Assembly (NCBI RefSeq): GCF_000969415.1
Contig: NZ_JZEX01000050.1
Location: 1 to 36,002, forward strand
Direction: 5' to 3'
Source of the DNA: Devosia geojensis
Lineage (GTDB): Bacteria; Pseudomonadota; Alphaproteobacteria; Rhizobiales; Devosiaceae
DNA length: 36,002 bases
Part shown: piece by piece, positions 8,618 through 16,998 of the stretch
Position numbering within the stretch: the first letter of the stretch is position 1
How the letters are laid out: every line of letters begins with the position of its first letter
Translations under genes and position numbers: made by a program
The notes under the pieces: model-generated
Told to the model about the DNA's origin: nothing
Database searches by the model: none
Seen by the model: the letters and a program-made list of their open reading frames with translations, nothing else

Positions 8618-9985
8618 TCAGGCGCGCCGCTCGAGGCGGCTGCGCAGGAAGATGGCGATGGCGTTGAGCGTGATCATGAACGCCAGCAGCACGATGATGG
8701 CGGCGGACGTGCGCGCCTCGAAGAAGTTGCGGTTCTCGTTGGCCTGCCAGAGATAGATCTGGACCGGCAGCGCCGTCGCCTGGTCGAGGGGCGTTGCCGG
8801 CACGGAGGCGACGAAGGCGTTCATGCCGATGAGCAGGAGCGGCGCGGTCTCGCCGATCGCCTGGGCGACGCCGATGATGGTGGCGGTCAGGATCGACGGG
8901 AAGGTGACCGGCAGCACGTGGTGGAAGACCATCTGCGTCTTGCTGGCGCCCATGCCGAGCGCGGCCTGGCGCAGCGACGGCGAAACGCCCTGGAGCGCGG
9001 CGCGGGTGGCGATGATGATCGTGGGCAGCGTCATCAGCGTCAGCACCAGGCCGCCGGCGAGCGGGGCCGAGAGCGGCAGCTTGAAATAGTTGATGAAGAC
9101 GGCGGCGCCGAGCAGGCCGAAGACGATCGAGGGCACGGCGGCGAGGTTGTTGATGTTCACCTCGATAAGATCGGTGAACCTCGACTTGGGCGCGAATTCC
9201 TCGAGGTAGATGGCGCTGCCGACCCCGATGGGCACCGCCAGCACGATGACGATGAGCATCATGTAGAACGAGCCCATGAAGGCGCCGGCAAGGCCGGCCG
9301 AGGCGGGCGCGGAGCGCGAGTCGACATTGGTGAAGAGGCCCCAGGCAAAGCCCGAGGTGATGACCCCTTCGGTCTCGAAATGATCGATGAGGGCGCGGGC
9401 GGGAGCCGAGAGCTGCTGCTGGGTATCGCCGAGGTCGCGGTTGATGGAGCCCTTGACCCAGTTGTCGGTGTTGGCCGAGGCGACGAGGTCGACGGGGACC
9501 GTCTGGCCCAGGAGGTCGGGATTGGCGACGAACAGCGCCCGCACGACGTGGCGCGCGTCCGTCTCGGGGATGGACAGGATCTGGCGGCTGTCGATCTCGA
9601 AGCCGGCGGGCGCGGCGCGGCGCAGCGCCTCCTCGATGATGCGGTTCCAGTTGAGCATCGCCACCTGCCGCTCCCAGGCGAGGCGGGCGGCGCGGTAGTC
9701 GGCCTGCGACTGGCCTTCCTGGAGGGCGGGGGCGGGCTCGATGTCGAGGACCTCCGGATCGAAGGTGACCTCGAGCCGCAGGTTGGTCTGGACGAAAGCC
9801 GGAATGCCCTTGCTCAGGACATCGATGAAGAGAATGGCGACGAACCCGAGGGCGGCCACGATCGCGGCGATGCCGAAGAACCTGAAGAGGTTCTCGGTCA
9901 TGTGCCGGCGTCCGAGGCCGGCGCGGATGCGCTGCTTGCGCTCGGCGAGGGCCTGCTGTCCGGCGGAAAGAGCCTGGTCGGTCAT
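8618..9985 (-). CDS. pstA: Phosphate ABC transporter permease PstA
   Basis: At 455 residues this is much longer than the roughly 300-residue E. coli protein. The extra N-terminal region (one membrane segment near 35-57, then a periplasmic domain to about 240) matches the extended alphaproteobacterial form (DUF3333-type). The C-terminal half is a binding-protein-dependent permease domain with the coupling EAA-like loop (LRQAALGMGASKTQMVFHHVLP). Its start overlaps the pstC stop by 4 nt, giving translational coupling and equal dosing of the two permease subunits. Confidence 0.94.
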   Translation of the reverse strand: MTDQALSAGQQALAERKQRIRAGLGRRHMTENLFRFFGIAAIVAALGFVAILFIDVLSKGIPAFVQTNLRLEVTFDPEVLDIEPAPALQEGQSQADYRAARLAWERQVAMLNWNRIIEEALRRAAPAGFEIDSRQILSIPETDARHVVRALFVANPDLLGQTVPVDLVASANTDNWVKGSINRDLGDTQQQLSAPARALIDHFETEGVITSGFAWGLFTNVDSRSAPASAGLAGAFMGSFYMMLIVIVLAVPIGVGSAIYLEEFAPKSRFTDLIEVNINNLAAVPSIVFGLLGAAVFINYFKLPLSAPLAGGLVLTLMTLPTIIIATRAALQGVSPSLRQAALGMGASKTQMVFHHVLPVTFPSILTATIIGVAQAIGETAPLLLIGMNAFVASVPATPLDQATALPVQIYLWQANENRNFFEARTSAAIIVLLAFMITLNAIAIFLRSRLERRA

Positions 9986-11361
9986 TCGTACTGCTCCCGG
10001 AAGCGGCGGACGATGTAGAGGGCGACGATGTTGAGCACCAGCGTCATGACGAAGAGGGTGAGGCCGAGCGCGAAGCCGACGAGCGACTGCGGGCCGGTGA
10101 AGTCGGTGTCGCCGGTCAGCTGATTGACGATGGAGACGGTGATGGTCGAGACGGGCTCGAGCGGATTGCCGCGCAGCACCGGGCTGTTGCCGGCGGCGAG
10201 CACCACGATCATCGTCTCGCCGATGGCGCGGCTGACCGCGAGCAGGAATGCGCCGACGATACCCGGCAGGGCGGCGGGCAGCAGCACCTGGCGGATGGTC
10301 TCCGACTGGGTGGCGCCGAGGCCGTAGGCGCCGTCGCGCAGCGAGCGCGGCACCTGGTTGAGGATGTCATCCGAGAGCGAGGAGATGAACGGGATGATCA
10401 TGATGCCCATGACGACACCGGCGGTCAGCGCGCTGGTGGCGCTGATGGAAAGGCCGATGGAGGCTCCAAGATCGCGCAGGAACGGACCGACGGTGACGAG
10501 GGCGAAGAAGCCGTAGACGATGGTCGGGATGCCGGCGAGGATCTCGATGACCGGCTTGACCACGGCGCGCAGCGAGCGCGGGGCATACTGCGAGAGATAG
10601 ATCGCGGTCATCAGCCCGATGGGGACGGCCGTCGCCATGGCGATGATGGCGATGAGGAACGTGCCGGAAAGGAGCGGCAGCAGGCCGAACTGGCCGGCGT
10701 TGCCGGCGCCGGTCGAGGAGAAGCGGGGCGCCCAGACCGTACCGAAGAAGAAATCGAGCGGATTGACGAAGGTGAAGAAGCGGAAGGCTTCGGTGACGAG
10801 CGAGGCGACGATGCCGACGGTCGTCAGGATCGCGACGGCCGAGCAGGCGAGCAGCACGAGATTGACGATGCGCTCGACGCGGTTGCGGGCCCGCAGCCGC
10901 GGCGTGATCCGGGCCCGCGCATAAAGGAGCGCGAGGATGCCCGTGCCGGCGGCGGCGGCGATCACCACCATGAAGGCAATGGTCTGGAACTGACGCAGCG
11001 CAAAGCCGGCGCTGTTCTCGTAGGGCTGGACCTCGCCGGCGACGCCATATCCGGATGCGATGGCCCTTACACGGGCGACGAGGGCATTGAGACCGTTCTG
11101 ATCGAGCCCGGTGACGACGTCGGGCGGCAGCTGCGAGACGACGTAAGCGCGGGTGAAGCCGGAGCTGAAGTAGCCGTAGAGCGCCAGGATCAGGAGGGTG
11201 GGCACCAGGGCCCATACGGCCACGAGCGCGGCATGATATTGCGGACGCGAGTGGACCCGGGCGCCGTCGGCCGTCACCAGCGAGCGGCTCTTCGACCAGC
11301 CGGTCTGATAGGCGACGCCGAGCAATACGATCAACAGGGCGGCGATGATGTAGGCGTTCAC
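9982..11361 (-). CDS. pstC: Phosphate ABC transporter permease PstC
   Basis: A 459-residue permease, again of the long alphaproteobacterial type. There is an N-terminal membrane segment (residues 3-18), a second near 47-66, a periplasmic insert, then the conserved six-helix permease domain with the EAA-like loop (LRDGAYGLGATQSETIRQVLLP). I take GTG 11361 as the start because GGAGAGG lies 5 nt upstream. It pairs with PstA in the membrane. A stable hairpin separates it from pstS. Confidence 0.94.
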   Translation of the reverse strand: MNAYIIAALLIVLLGVAYQTGWSKSRSLVTADGARVHSRPQYHAALVAVWALVPTLLILALYGYFSSGFTRAYVVSQLPPDVVTGLDQNGLNALVARVRAIASGYGVAGEVQPYENSAGFALRQFQTIAFMVVIAAAAGTGILALLYARARITPRLRARNRVERIVNLVLLACSAVAILTTVGIVASLVTEAFRFFTFVNPLDFFFGTVWAPRFSSTGAGNAGQFGLLPLLSGTFLIAIIAMATAVPIGLMTAIYLSQYAPRSLRAVVKPVIEILAGIPTIVYGFFALVTVGPFLRDLGASIGLSISATSALTAGVVMGIMIIPFISSLSDDILNQVPRSLRDGAYGLGATQSETIRQVLLPAALPGIVGAFLLAVSRAIGETMIVVLAAGNSPVLRGNPLEPVSTITVSIVNQLTGDTDFTGPQSLVGFALGLTLFVMTLVLNIVALYIVRRFREQYE

Positions 11362-11418
11362 TTTGCCTCTCCGAGTTGACCGGATGGTGGCTGTTCAGCG
11401 CCACCCCTTAAGGGAGAA

Positions 11419-11446
11419 GCGGACCGCGCCGGAGGGCGCGATCCGC
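11419..11446 (-). terminator. pstS-pstC intercistronic hairpin
   Basis: Minus-strand stem GCGGATCGCGCC / GGCGCGGTCCGC (12 pairs, one G-U) with a CTCC loop, 11 nt past the pstS stop. The following sequence CTTCTCCCTTAAGG lacks a proper T tract. It could be a partial terminator or a 3' stabiliser that keeps pstS message more abundant than the permease message. Confidence 0.6.
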
Positions 11447-11456
11447 GACAGGTCGA

Positions 11457-12473
11457 TCAGTTGGCCGAGCCGGCCTCGAAGGCGGCCACGACCTCGGCGG
11501 TCCGTTCGGCCGGCTGCGGGATGAGGCCAGCAGCTTCCAGGATGCCGCCGGCGCCCGAGACGCCCTCGGACAGGAAGAACTGCACGTATTCCTCGATGCC
11601 CGGGATGGTGCCGATGTGCTCGCCCTTGACGTAGAAGAACAGCGGGCGCGAGACCGGGTATTCGCCCGAGGCGATGGTCTCGAGGCTCGGGGTGACGCCA
11701 TCGACGGTGGCGACCTTCAGCGTGTCGCGGTTCTGGTCGTAGAAGGAGAGGCCGAAGACACCGACGGTGTCGGGGTTCGACTGCAGGCGGGCGAGGGTCT
11801 CGGTGTAGTCGCCGGCGATCTCGACGACCACGTCCTGACGGAAAGTGGTGCAGACGGCGTCGATCTCGTCGTCGCTGAGGCCTTCGGGCAGGCCCGATTC
11901 TTCGCAGCCGGCGCTGGTCACACGCTCTTCGAAGACTTCGCGGGTGCCGTGGTTGGAGCCGGGGATGGCGAGCGCGATCGGCTGCTCGGGAAGGGCCGGG
12001 TCGACCTCGTTCCAGGTGGTGTAGGGATTGGCGACGAGCTCTCCGTCGACGGGAACCTGGGCGGCGATCGCCTTGAAGACGTGGACGGGGGTCAGGGCGA
12101 AGTCGGGCTTGTCGGCCGAAACGGCGAAGACGATGCCGTCGAAGCCGAACTGGACTTCGCGGATGTCGTTGACGCCGGCGGCATTGCACGCCTCACGCTC
12201 ACCGTCGCGCATGGGGCGCGAAGCATTGGCGATGTCGATGGTGCTCTCGCCGACGCCCTGGCAGAACTGCGAGAAGCCGCCGCCCGTGCCGCCCGAACCG
12301 ACGACCGGAGTGTTGAACTCGGGGAACGTGGCGCCGAATTCCTCGGCGACGATCGAGGCGAACGGCAGAACGGTGGAGGAGCCGGCGATCTGGATGGTGT
12401 CGCGCGACTGCGCGAACGCGGCGCCGGTACCGAGGGCCAGAACGGCCACGCCGGTGAGAAGTGCAGTTTTCAT
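11457..12473 (-). CDS. pstS: Periplasmic phosphate-binding protein PstS
   Basis: A 338-residue solute-binding protein. Signal peptide at residues 1-21 (MKTALLTGVAVLALGTGAAFA), with likely cleavage before Gln22; there is no lipobox. The mature N-terminus carries the phosphate-loop motif IAGSSTVLPF. GSGGTGGGFSQF and later SNHGTREVF complete the type-2 binding-protein ligand site of this subfamily. It captures phosphate and delivers it to PstC/PstA. It is transcribed from its own Pho-box promoter downstream of phoR, and a hairpin follows its stop. Confidence 0.95.
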   Translation of the reverse strand: MKTALLTGVAVLALGTGAAFAQSRDTIQIAGSSTVLPFASIVAEEFGATFPEFNTPVVGSGGTGGGFSQFCQGVGESTIDIANASRPMRDGEREACNAAGVNDIREVQFGFDGIVFAVSADKPDFALTPVHVFKAIAAQVPVDGELVANPYTTWNEVDPALPEQPIALAIPGSNHGTREVFEERVTSAGCEESGLPEGLSDDEIDAVCTTFRQDVVVEIAGDYTETLARLQSNPDTVGVFGLSFYDQNRDTLKVATVDGVTPSLETIASGEYPVSRPLFFYVKGEHIGTIPGIEEYVQFFLSEGVSGAGGILEAAGLIPQPAERTAEVVAAFEAGSAN

Positions 12474-12592
12474 GATGGTTCCCTTTCGGAGATCAGTGAG
12501 GCCGCGCCGCGAAAGCGGGCCTGCGGCCCAGAGACCGGTATCCCCCGCCCCTGTTTGACGGGGGCACCCTATGACCTGCTCTTTAGGGTTTT

Positions 12593-12621
12593 ATGTCAGT
12601 TGAGTTACAGTTTTGCGACAA
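12593..12621 (-). promoter_or_regulatory. Pho box upstream of pstS
   Basis: On the minus strand three heptamers repeat with an 11-bp period: TTGTCGC (12615-12621), CTGTAAC (12604-12610) and CTGACAT (12593-12599), with AAAA and TCAA spacers. This matches the known two-heptamer Pho box and adds a weaker third half-site. TAAAGA about 7 nt downstream could be the -10; PhoB would replace the -35. The site lies 120 nt before the pstS start, leaving a long leader that contains a CCCC/GGGG stem (12542-12565). No gene is supported in 12474-12748. Confidence 0.8.
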
Positions 12622-12748
12622 GTCAAGTATCTGATATTCAAATGAGTTTCCAGAATTGAGGTGCCAACAGCAGTCAGGGACCGTAACTTTCGGCCGCTGG
12701 CGCGGACCTAGACGACCCAGGCCAAAGGTCCGTGCCGGAACGAATCCT

Positions 12749-14029
12749 TCAACGCGGCAGCAGCACCTCGACGCGCATGCCCTCGCCGGGGCGCGAGCGG
12801 ATGGTCATGAGGCCGCGGTGGCGCGAGACGATATGCTTGACGATGGCGAGCCCGAGGCCGGTGCCCTTCTTCTTGCGGCTCGACTCGGCGTCGACCCGGT
12901 AGAAACGCTCGGTGAGGCGCGGAACGTGCTCCTCGGCGACACCCGGCCCGTGGTCGGTGACGGTGACGAGATGGGCGTAGCCGGGGCGGCTGGCGGCAGC
13001 GAGGACCACCTCGACCTTGCCACCCCCGGCCCCGTACTTGATGGCATTGTCGATGAGGTTCTCGAAAACCTCATAGAGCTGGCCCCGATCTCCGGTGAGG
13101 ACGGCGCTCTCGGCATTGACGGTGAAATCAATGGCGACGCCGGCGTCGCGCGCCTGGGTTTCGAGACCCTCGCAGACCTCGCGCAGCAGGGCGACGAGGT
13201 CGATCTCGCCGGTCGGGCGCATGTGCTGGTGCATCTCGATGCGCGAGAGGGACAAGAGGTCTTCGATAAGCTTGGCCATGCGCTCGGCCTGGCCACGCAT
13301 GATGCCGAGGAAGCGGTCGCGCGCGGCGGCGTCCTTTGCGGCCGGGCCCTGCAGGGTCTCGATGAAGCCGAGAAGGGAAGCCAGCGGCGTGCGCAGCTCA
13401 TGGCTGGCATTGGCGATGAAATCGGTGCGCAGCGCGTCGACGCGTTTCAATTCGGTCAGGCTCTGGAAGGTGACGACGAGACGGCGGGCGTCGTCGCCGG
13501 CCCATTCGCGCCCCGGCGTCCTCAAGGGCGCCACGACCACCTTGGTCCAGGTCTCGGAGGGAATGGTCTCGTGCAGCTCTATGGTCTGCGTCGCGGCGGT
13601 ATCGCCGGCCCGCTCGACGGCGCGCACGAACTCCGGATTGCGCAGCGAGAAGGTGACCGGATTGCCCGAGACCGTCGTGGGAAACTGGCGCGCGGCGGGC
13701 GGATTGCGGTGGATGACCACGGCGCGCCGGTCGAGGATGAGGCAGGGGTCGGTCAGCGCGTCGGCGAAAGCGAAGATATCGGGCTCGCGCGCGCCCGGCT
13801 GGGTGGCGGCATTCTGGCCCAGCTGCGAACGGGCGGGCAGCACAAGCGCCAAGATGGCGGCGGCAAGGAAGGCGACGGCCGCGACGGCGGACGGCAGCAC
13901 CCGTCCCCCAACAAGCGCGGCGAGGACAAGAAAGACGAGGACGACGAGCCCCACGCGCATGCCGGAGCGGCGCGCGAGGTCAAGGACATCGGTCCGGTTC
14001 GCTCTCGGTTCGGCTCGGGGCGCGTCCAT
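12749..14029 (-). CDS. phoR: Phosphate regulon sensor histidine kinase PhoR
   Basis: A 426-residue membrane sensor kinase. Two adjacent N-terminal membrane segments (about residues 25-43 and 48-65) form a hairpin with almost no periplasmic domain, as is usual for PhoR. A PAS-like region (about 85-185) follows, then the H-box FIANASHELRTPLASLLGF, the N-box ENLIDNAIKYG, G1 DHGPGVAEEH and G2 GTGLGLAIVKH. It phosphorylates PhoB when PstSCAB/PhoU report phosphate shortage. I take ATG 14029: the frame is open far upstream, but that part runs antisense through ppk2 and ATG 14029 gives a normal-length PhoR. Confidence 0.93.
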   Translation of the reverse strand: MDAPRAEPRANRTDVLDLARRSGMRVGLVVLVFLVLAALVGGRVLPSAVAAVAFLAAAILALVLPARSQLGQNAATQPGAREPDIFAFADALTDPCLILDRRAVVIHRNPPAARQFPTTVSGNPVTFSLRNPEFVRAVERAGDTAATQTIELHETIPSETWTKVVVAPLRTPGREWAGDDARRLVVTFQSLTELKRVDALRTDFIANASHELRTPLASLLGFIETLQGPAAKDAAARDRFLGIMRGQAERMAKLIEDLLSLSRIEMHQHMRPTGEIDLVALLREVCEGLETQARDAGVAIDFTVNAESAVLTGDRGQLYEVFENLIDNAIKYGAGGGKVEVVLAAASRPGYAHLVTVTDHGPGVAEEHVPRLTERFYRVDAESSRKKKGTGLGLAIVKHIVSRHRGLMTIRSRPGEGMRVEVLLPR

Positions 14030-14104
14030 GCGGTCTCTAGGAAAGGGCGGCCTTGCCCGGCGGGCGCGTTCATAGCACGTTGTGGCCAAGAATGGAGAGA
14101 CCGA

Positions 14105-14962
14105 ATGAACGATCCGCTCAAGGATTTCGACATCGAGAACCCCGAATTGCCCAAGGCGATCAAGAAGGCCGCGCTGGAATCGGGGGGCTACCCGTACGAT
14201 GAAAAGTTCGACGACGACCAGTACGAGGAAGAGATGTACGAGCTGCAAAAGCAGCTCGTGCTGCTGCAGGACCATGTGGGGCGCACGGGCGAGCGCATCG
14301 CCATCATCTTCGAAGGGCGCGATGCGGCCGGCAAGGGCGGCACGATCAAGCGGTACCTGGAAAACCTCAATCCGCGCCACAATTTCATCGCGGCGCTGCC
14401 CAAGCCCAACAGCCGGGAAGCGACCCAATGGTACTTCCAGCGCTATATCGACTGGCTGCCGGCGGGCGGCGAGCAGGTGCTCTTCGACCGCTCCTGGTAC
14501 AACCGGGCTGGCGTCGAGCCGGTGATGGGGTTCTGCACGCGCGAGCAGACCGACCATTTCCTCGATGAAGCCCCGCTTTTCGAGGAGCGGCTGACCAAGG
14601 ACGGGATCAGGCTCTTCAAGTTCTGGCTCTCGATCGGACGCGAGGAGCAGTTGAAGCGCTTCCACGACCGGCGGCACGATCCCTTAAAGACCTGGAAGCT
14701 CTCGCCGATCGATCTCGAGGCGCTGGGCAAATGGGAGGCCTATTCGGCCGCGCGCGACGAGATGCTGCGGCGCACCGATTCGGCGCACGCGCCCTGGACG
14801 GTGATCCTGACCAACGACAAGAAACGCGGGCGGCTCAACATGATCCGCAGCGTGCTGAGCCGCATCGACTACGCGGGGCGCAACGAGAGGGCGATCGGCG
14901 AGATCGACCACAAGCTCGTCATGAGCGCGCAGCAGTTCCTGACCTGGAACGAGGCGCAATAG
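14105..14962 (+). CDS. ppk2: Polyphosphate kinase 2 (PPK2 family)
   Basis: A 285-residue P-loop kinase. Walker A FEGRDAAGKGGT begins near residue 62, the lid/arginine segment follows (ALPKPNSREATQWYFQRY), and Walker B LFDRSWYNRAGVE is near 125. PPK2 enzymes transfer phosphate between polyphosphate and nucleotides, usually favouring NDP or NMP phosphorylation. I chose ATG 14105 because GGAGAGA lies 5 nt before it. The frame is open much further upstream, but that stretch is antisense to phoR. It is divergent from phoR across 75 bp, which links polyphosphate to the phosphate regulon by position, though no clear Pho box is visible there. Which nucleotide it prefers is not readable. Confidence 0.93.
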   Translation: MNDPLKDFDIENPELPKAIKKAALESGGYPYDEKFDDDQYEEEMYELQKQLVLLQDHVGRTGERIAIIFEGRDAAGKGGTIKRYLENLNPRHNFIAALPKPNSREATQWYFQRYIDWLPAGGEQVLFDRSWYNRAGVEPVMGFCTREQTDHFLDEAPLFEERLTKDGIRLFKFWLSIGREEQLKRFHDRRHDPLKTWKLSPIDLEALGKWEAYSAARDEMLRRTDSAHAPWTVILTNDKKRGRLNMIRSVLSRIDYAGRNERAIGEIDHKLVMSAQQFLTWNEAQ

Positions 14963-15000
14963 GGCGACACAGTTCCGGTTTGAGGGCACCAGGCATTCAC

Positions 15001-15161
15001 ACCCACCGGCTGTCATCCCGGCGAAGGCCGGGACCCAACCCTGAACACATCCGCTTACCGAGGAGGATCGGCGAAGTATGCTGCTGGGTTCGCACACCTT
15101 GCGGCTGCTGAGATATCTCAGGATGGATCCCGGCCTTCGCCGGGATGACAGCCTGTGGGTG
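15001..15161. repeat. Interspersed inverted-repeat element, copy 3
   Basis: Ends CACCGGCTGTCATCCCGGCG (15006-15025) and its near-complement at 15136-15161, with core CCCGGCGAAGGCCGGGA. The interior includes TTCGCACACCTTGCGGCTG and a perfect AGATATCT palindrome, which marks a second internal subtype shared with the decayed half-copy near 256-317. It sits between the convergent ppk2 and RpiR-type genes. Confidence 0.8.
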
Positions 15162-15168
15162 AGCCTTC

Positions 15169-16047
15169 CTACCCCTTCTCCAGCGAGCCGATGCGCCTGC
15201 CGGCCGCCGGCCAGGCGAGTTCGGTCACGCGGGCGATGACCGCCTCGACGAGGGCGAAGAGGGCGGCGTTGGCGTCCCAGGTGCTGCCGGTCTGCGTCAT
15301 GCAGGGCAGGACGATCTTGGCGTGGCGCGAGACGGGGGAGATCCATTCGTCGGTGACGAGCACGGTAAAGGCGCGGCGCGCGGCGAGGTCGGCGGACGTT
15401 TCGAGCAGTTGCGGATCGTAGCGGCGCACGTCGAAGACGATGGCGACGTCGCCGGGTTTGACGTCTATGAGCTGGTCGGCGCGGGTGGCCGTGCGCCCGT
15501 CGAGCCGGCGCACACCCGGGCGGATCAAGCGCAGATGTGCCTCCATATACGCAGCTATCGGATCGGTGAAGCGCCCGCCCATGAGGTGGCAGGCGCCCTT
15601 GCCCTCGGCGAGGCGTGCGGCGAACGCCTCGAACTCGGACACCGGAATGCGCGCAGCGGTGACGGCGAGATTGCCGGCGATGCGCGCCATGAAGTGGTCG
15701 AGCGCGTGGAGGTCCCGCTCGGGATGCGGGGGAGCGGCCGCGGCGCGCTGCAGGGGCGATTTGGCGCGCTCCTCCAGCTCCTCACGCAGCGCCCGCTGGA
15801 AATCGGGATAGGACCGGTAGCCGAGCTCTGCCACGAAACGCAGGACCGTCGGCGGGCTGACGCCGGAATTCTGTGCAAATTCGGCGACGGGAGCGAAACC
15901 CAAGGTGGGATAGGAGCCGAGCAGCCCGCGCGCGGCGCGCTTTTCGGCGGAGGTCAACCGGTGCATGGCCTCATGCACGCGCGCCTCGACGCTCGCGCCG
16001 CCCGGTTCCCCTGCCCCGCCTCCGCCCGCGTCAGCCGCGTCATCCAT
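15169..16047 (-). CDS. MurR/RpiR family transcriptional regulator
   Basis: A 292-residue regulator. The N-terminal RpiR helix-turn-helix is at about 25-100 (LTSAEKRAARGLL; PVAEFAQNSGVSPPTVLRFVAELGYRSYPDFQRALREEL). The C-terminal SIS domain at about 125-270 would bind an effector (GKGACHLMGGRFTDPIAAYM). RpiR proteins typically sense sugar phosphates. Here the gene is divergent from a predicted amino-alcohol operon, so it is the obvious candidate regulator of that operon and its ligand may differ. The Gly/Ala-rich first 20 residues are low-complexity, and a later start (Met29) is possible. Confidence 0.9.
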   Translation of the reverse strand: MDDAADAGGGGAGEPGGASVEARVHEAMHRLTSAEKRAARGLLGSYPTLGFAPVAEFAQNSGVSPPTVLRFVAELGYRSYPDFQRALREELEERAKSPLQRAAAAPPHPERDLHALDHFMARIAGNLAVTAARIPVSEFEAFAARLAEGKGACHLMGGRFTDPIAAYMEAHLRLIRPGVRRLDGRTATRADQLIDVKPGDVAIVFDVRRYDPQLLETSADLAARRAFTVLVTDEWISPVSRHAKIVLPCMTQTGSTWDANAALFALVEAVIARVTELAWPAAGRRIGSLEKG

Positions 16048-16067
16048 CAGCTCCGCCCCTCTGGAAC

Positions 16068-16112
16068 GTCAATTTCAGCATTGACAGTTATCGCGTTTCC
16101 GGAACTGATATT
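16068..16112 (+). promoter_or_regulatory. Divergent promoter/operator region, RpiR regulator and amidohydrolase operon
   Basis: The 95-bp gap holds GTCAAT-TTCAGC-ATTGAC (16068-16085, perfect 6-bp arms) and TTCCGGAA (16097-16104). A consensus -35, TTGACA, is at 16081-16086 on the plus strand and overlaps the first palindrome. The -10 is weak (GATATT, 16107-16112, spacer about 20 bp), which suits a promoter that needs activation. This is the likely binding region of the RpiR-type protein. Confidence 0.5.
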
Positions 16113-16142
16113 ACAGGAACGGGCGCGAGGCGGTAGGGGCTC

Positions 16143-16913
16143 GTGGACACTTCGGCGGAGAGGGCGGTAGAGGTGACCAACGCGAACGGCAGCGGGCCGT
16201 TCGTGATCGTCTGCGACCATGCCAGCAACCGCATTCCCGAGCGCTATGGCGACATGGGGCTCAGCGCGATCGAACGGGTCAGCCACATCGCCTGGGACCC
16301 CGGTGCGCTGGCGGTCAGCCGGGCCTTGTCCGAATTGACGGACGCGCCCCTCGTCGCCTCCATGGTCTCGCGGCTCGTCATCGACTGCAACCGCGACCTC
16401 GACGCGCCCGACCTCATCTGGACGCTCTCGGAGGCAACGCGCATCGAGGCCAACGAGGGCCTCTCGGAGACCGAGCGCGCCTACCGGATCGAGCACTTCC
16501 ACAGGCCGTTCCACGACGCCATCGACGCGGTGCTCGATGCGCGGCGGGACGCCGGGCGCGAGACGGTGCTGGTGTGCATGCATTCGTTCACGCCGATCTA
16601 TCTGGGAGTGGCGCGGCCATGGCCGATCGGGCTCATCCACGCCCACGACAGCCGGCTGACCGTGGCGCTGGGCGCGGCGCTGCTGGCCGAAAGCCCAAGC
16701 CTCAACATCGGCTGGAACGAACCCTATGCGGCGCTCAACGGCGTGACGCTGACGCTCGAAAAGCACGGCGACGCGCGTGGGCTGCCGGCGACCATGATCG
16801 AGATCCGCAACGACGAGCTCCTCGAGGCCGAGGGCGTCGCACTCTGGGCGGGGCGGATCGAGCGCGGGCTCGAGGCGGCGCGGCTGGCGCTGGCGGGCGC
16901 CGAGGCTGTCTAG
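16143..16913 (+). CDS. N-formylglutamate amidohydrolase family hydrolase
   Basis: A 256-residue member of the N-formylglutamate deformylase (HutG-like) family, a zinc-type amidohydrolase. Visible motifs: VIVCDHASNRIP at 21-32, HIAWDPGA, SRLVIDCNRD (residues 76-85) and VCMHSFTP near 145. The start is GTG 16143, preceded by GGCGGTAGGGG. It is the first gene of a plus-strand operon with permease, glutamine-synthetase-like ligase and two dehydrogenases. No hut genes are nearby, so histidine degradation is unlikely. I infer it hydrolyses a gamma-glutamyl or N-acyl-glutamate product made by the pathway. The family assignment is firm; the substrate is inference. Confidence 0.88.
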   Translation: MDTSAERAVEVTNANGSGPFVIVCDHASNRIPERYGDMGLSAIERVSHIAWDPGALAVSRALSELTDAPLVASMVSRLVIDCNRDLDAPDLIWTLSEATRIEANEGLSETERAYRIEHFHRPFHDAIDAVLDARRDAGRETVLVCMHSFTPIYLGVARPWPIGLIHAHDSRLTVALGAALLAESPSLNIGWNEPYAALNGVTLTLEKHGDARGLPATMIEIRNDELLEAEGVALWAGRIERGLEAARLALAGAEAV

Positions 16914-16998
16914 CATTTCCGGTGCTGAGGGGCGCCGGGGAAGGCGGCTGGAAGGAATCCGGCCGAGGAGCAAGGGACAACAGGCAGGGGACTTTAAA

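Noticed and set aside
12656..14104. An upstream in-frame extension of ppk2 of nearly 480 codons
   Set aside because: It lies antisense to phoR, shows no recognisable domain, and a good ribosome site with ATG occurs at 14105.
14030..14677. An upstream in-frame extension of phoR
   Set aside because: It is the antisense of ppk2. ATG 14029 gives a normal PhoR with two membrane helices at the N-terminus.
16143..16913. Naming the first operon gene hutG
   Set aside because: The family matches, but no histidine-utilisation genes are present and the operon content points to another substrate.
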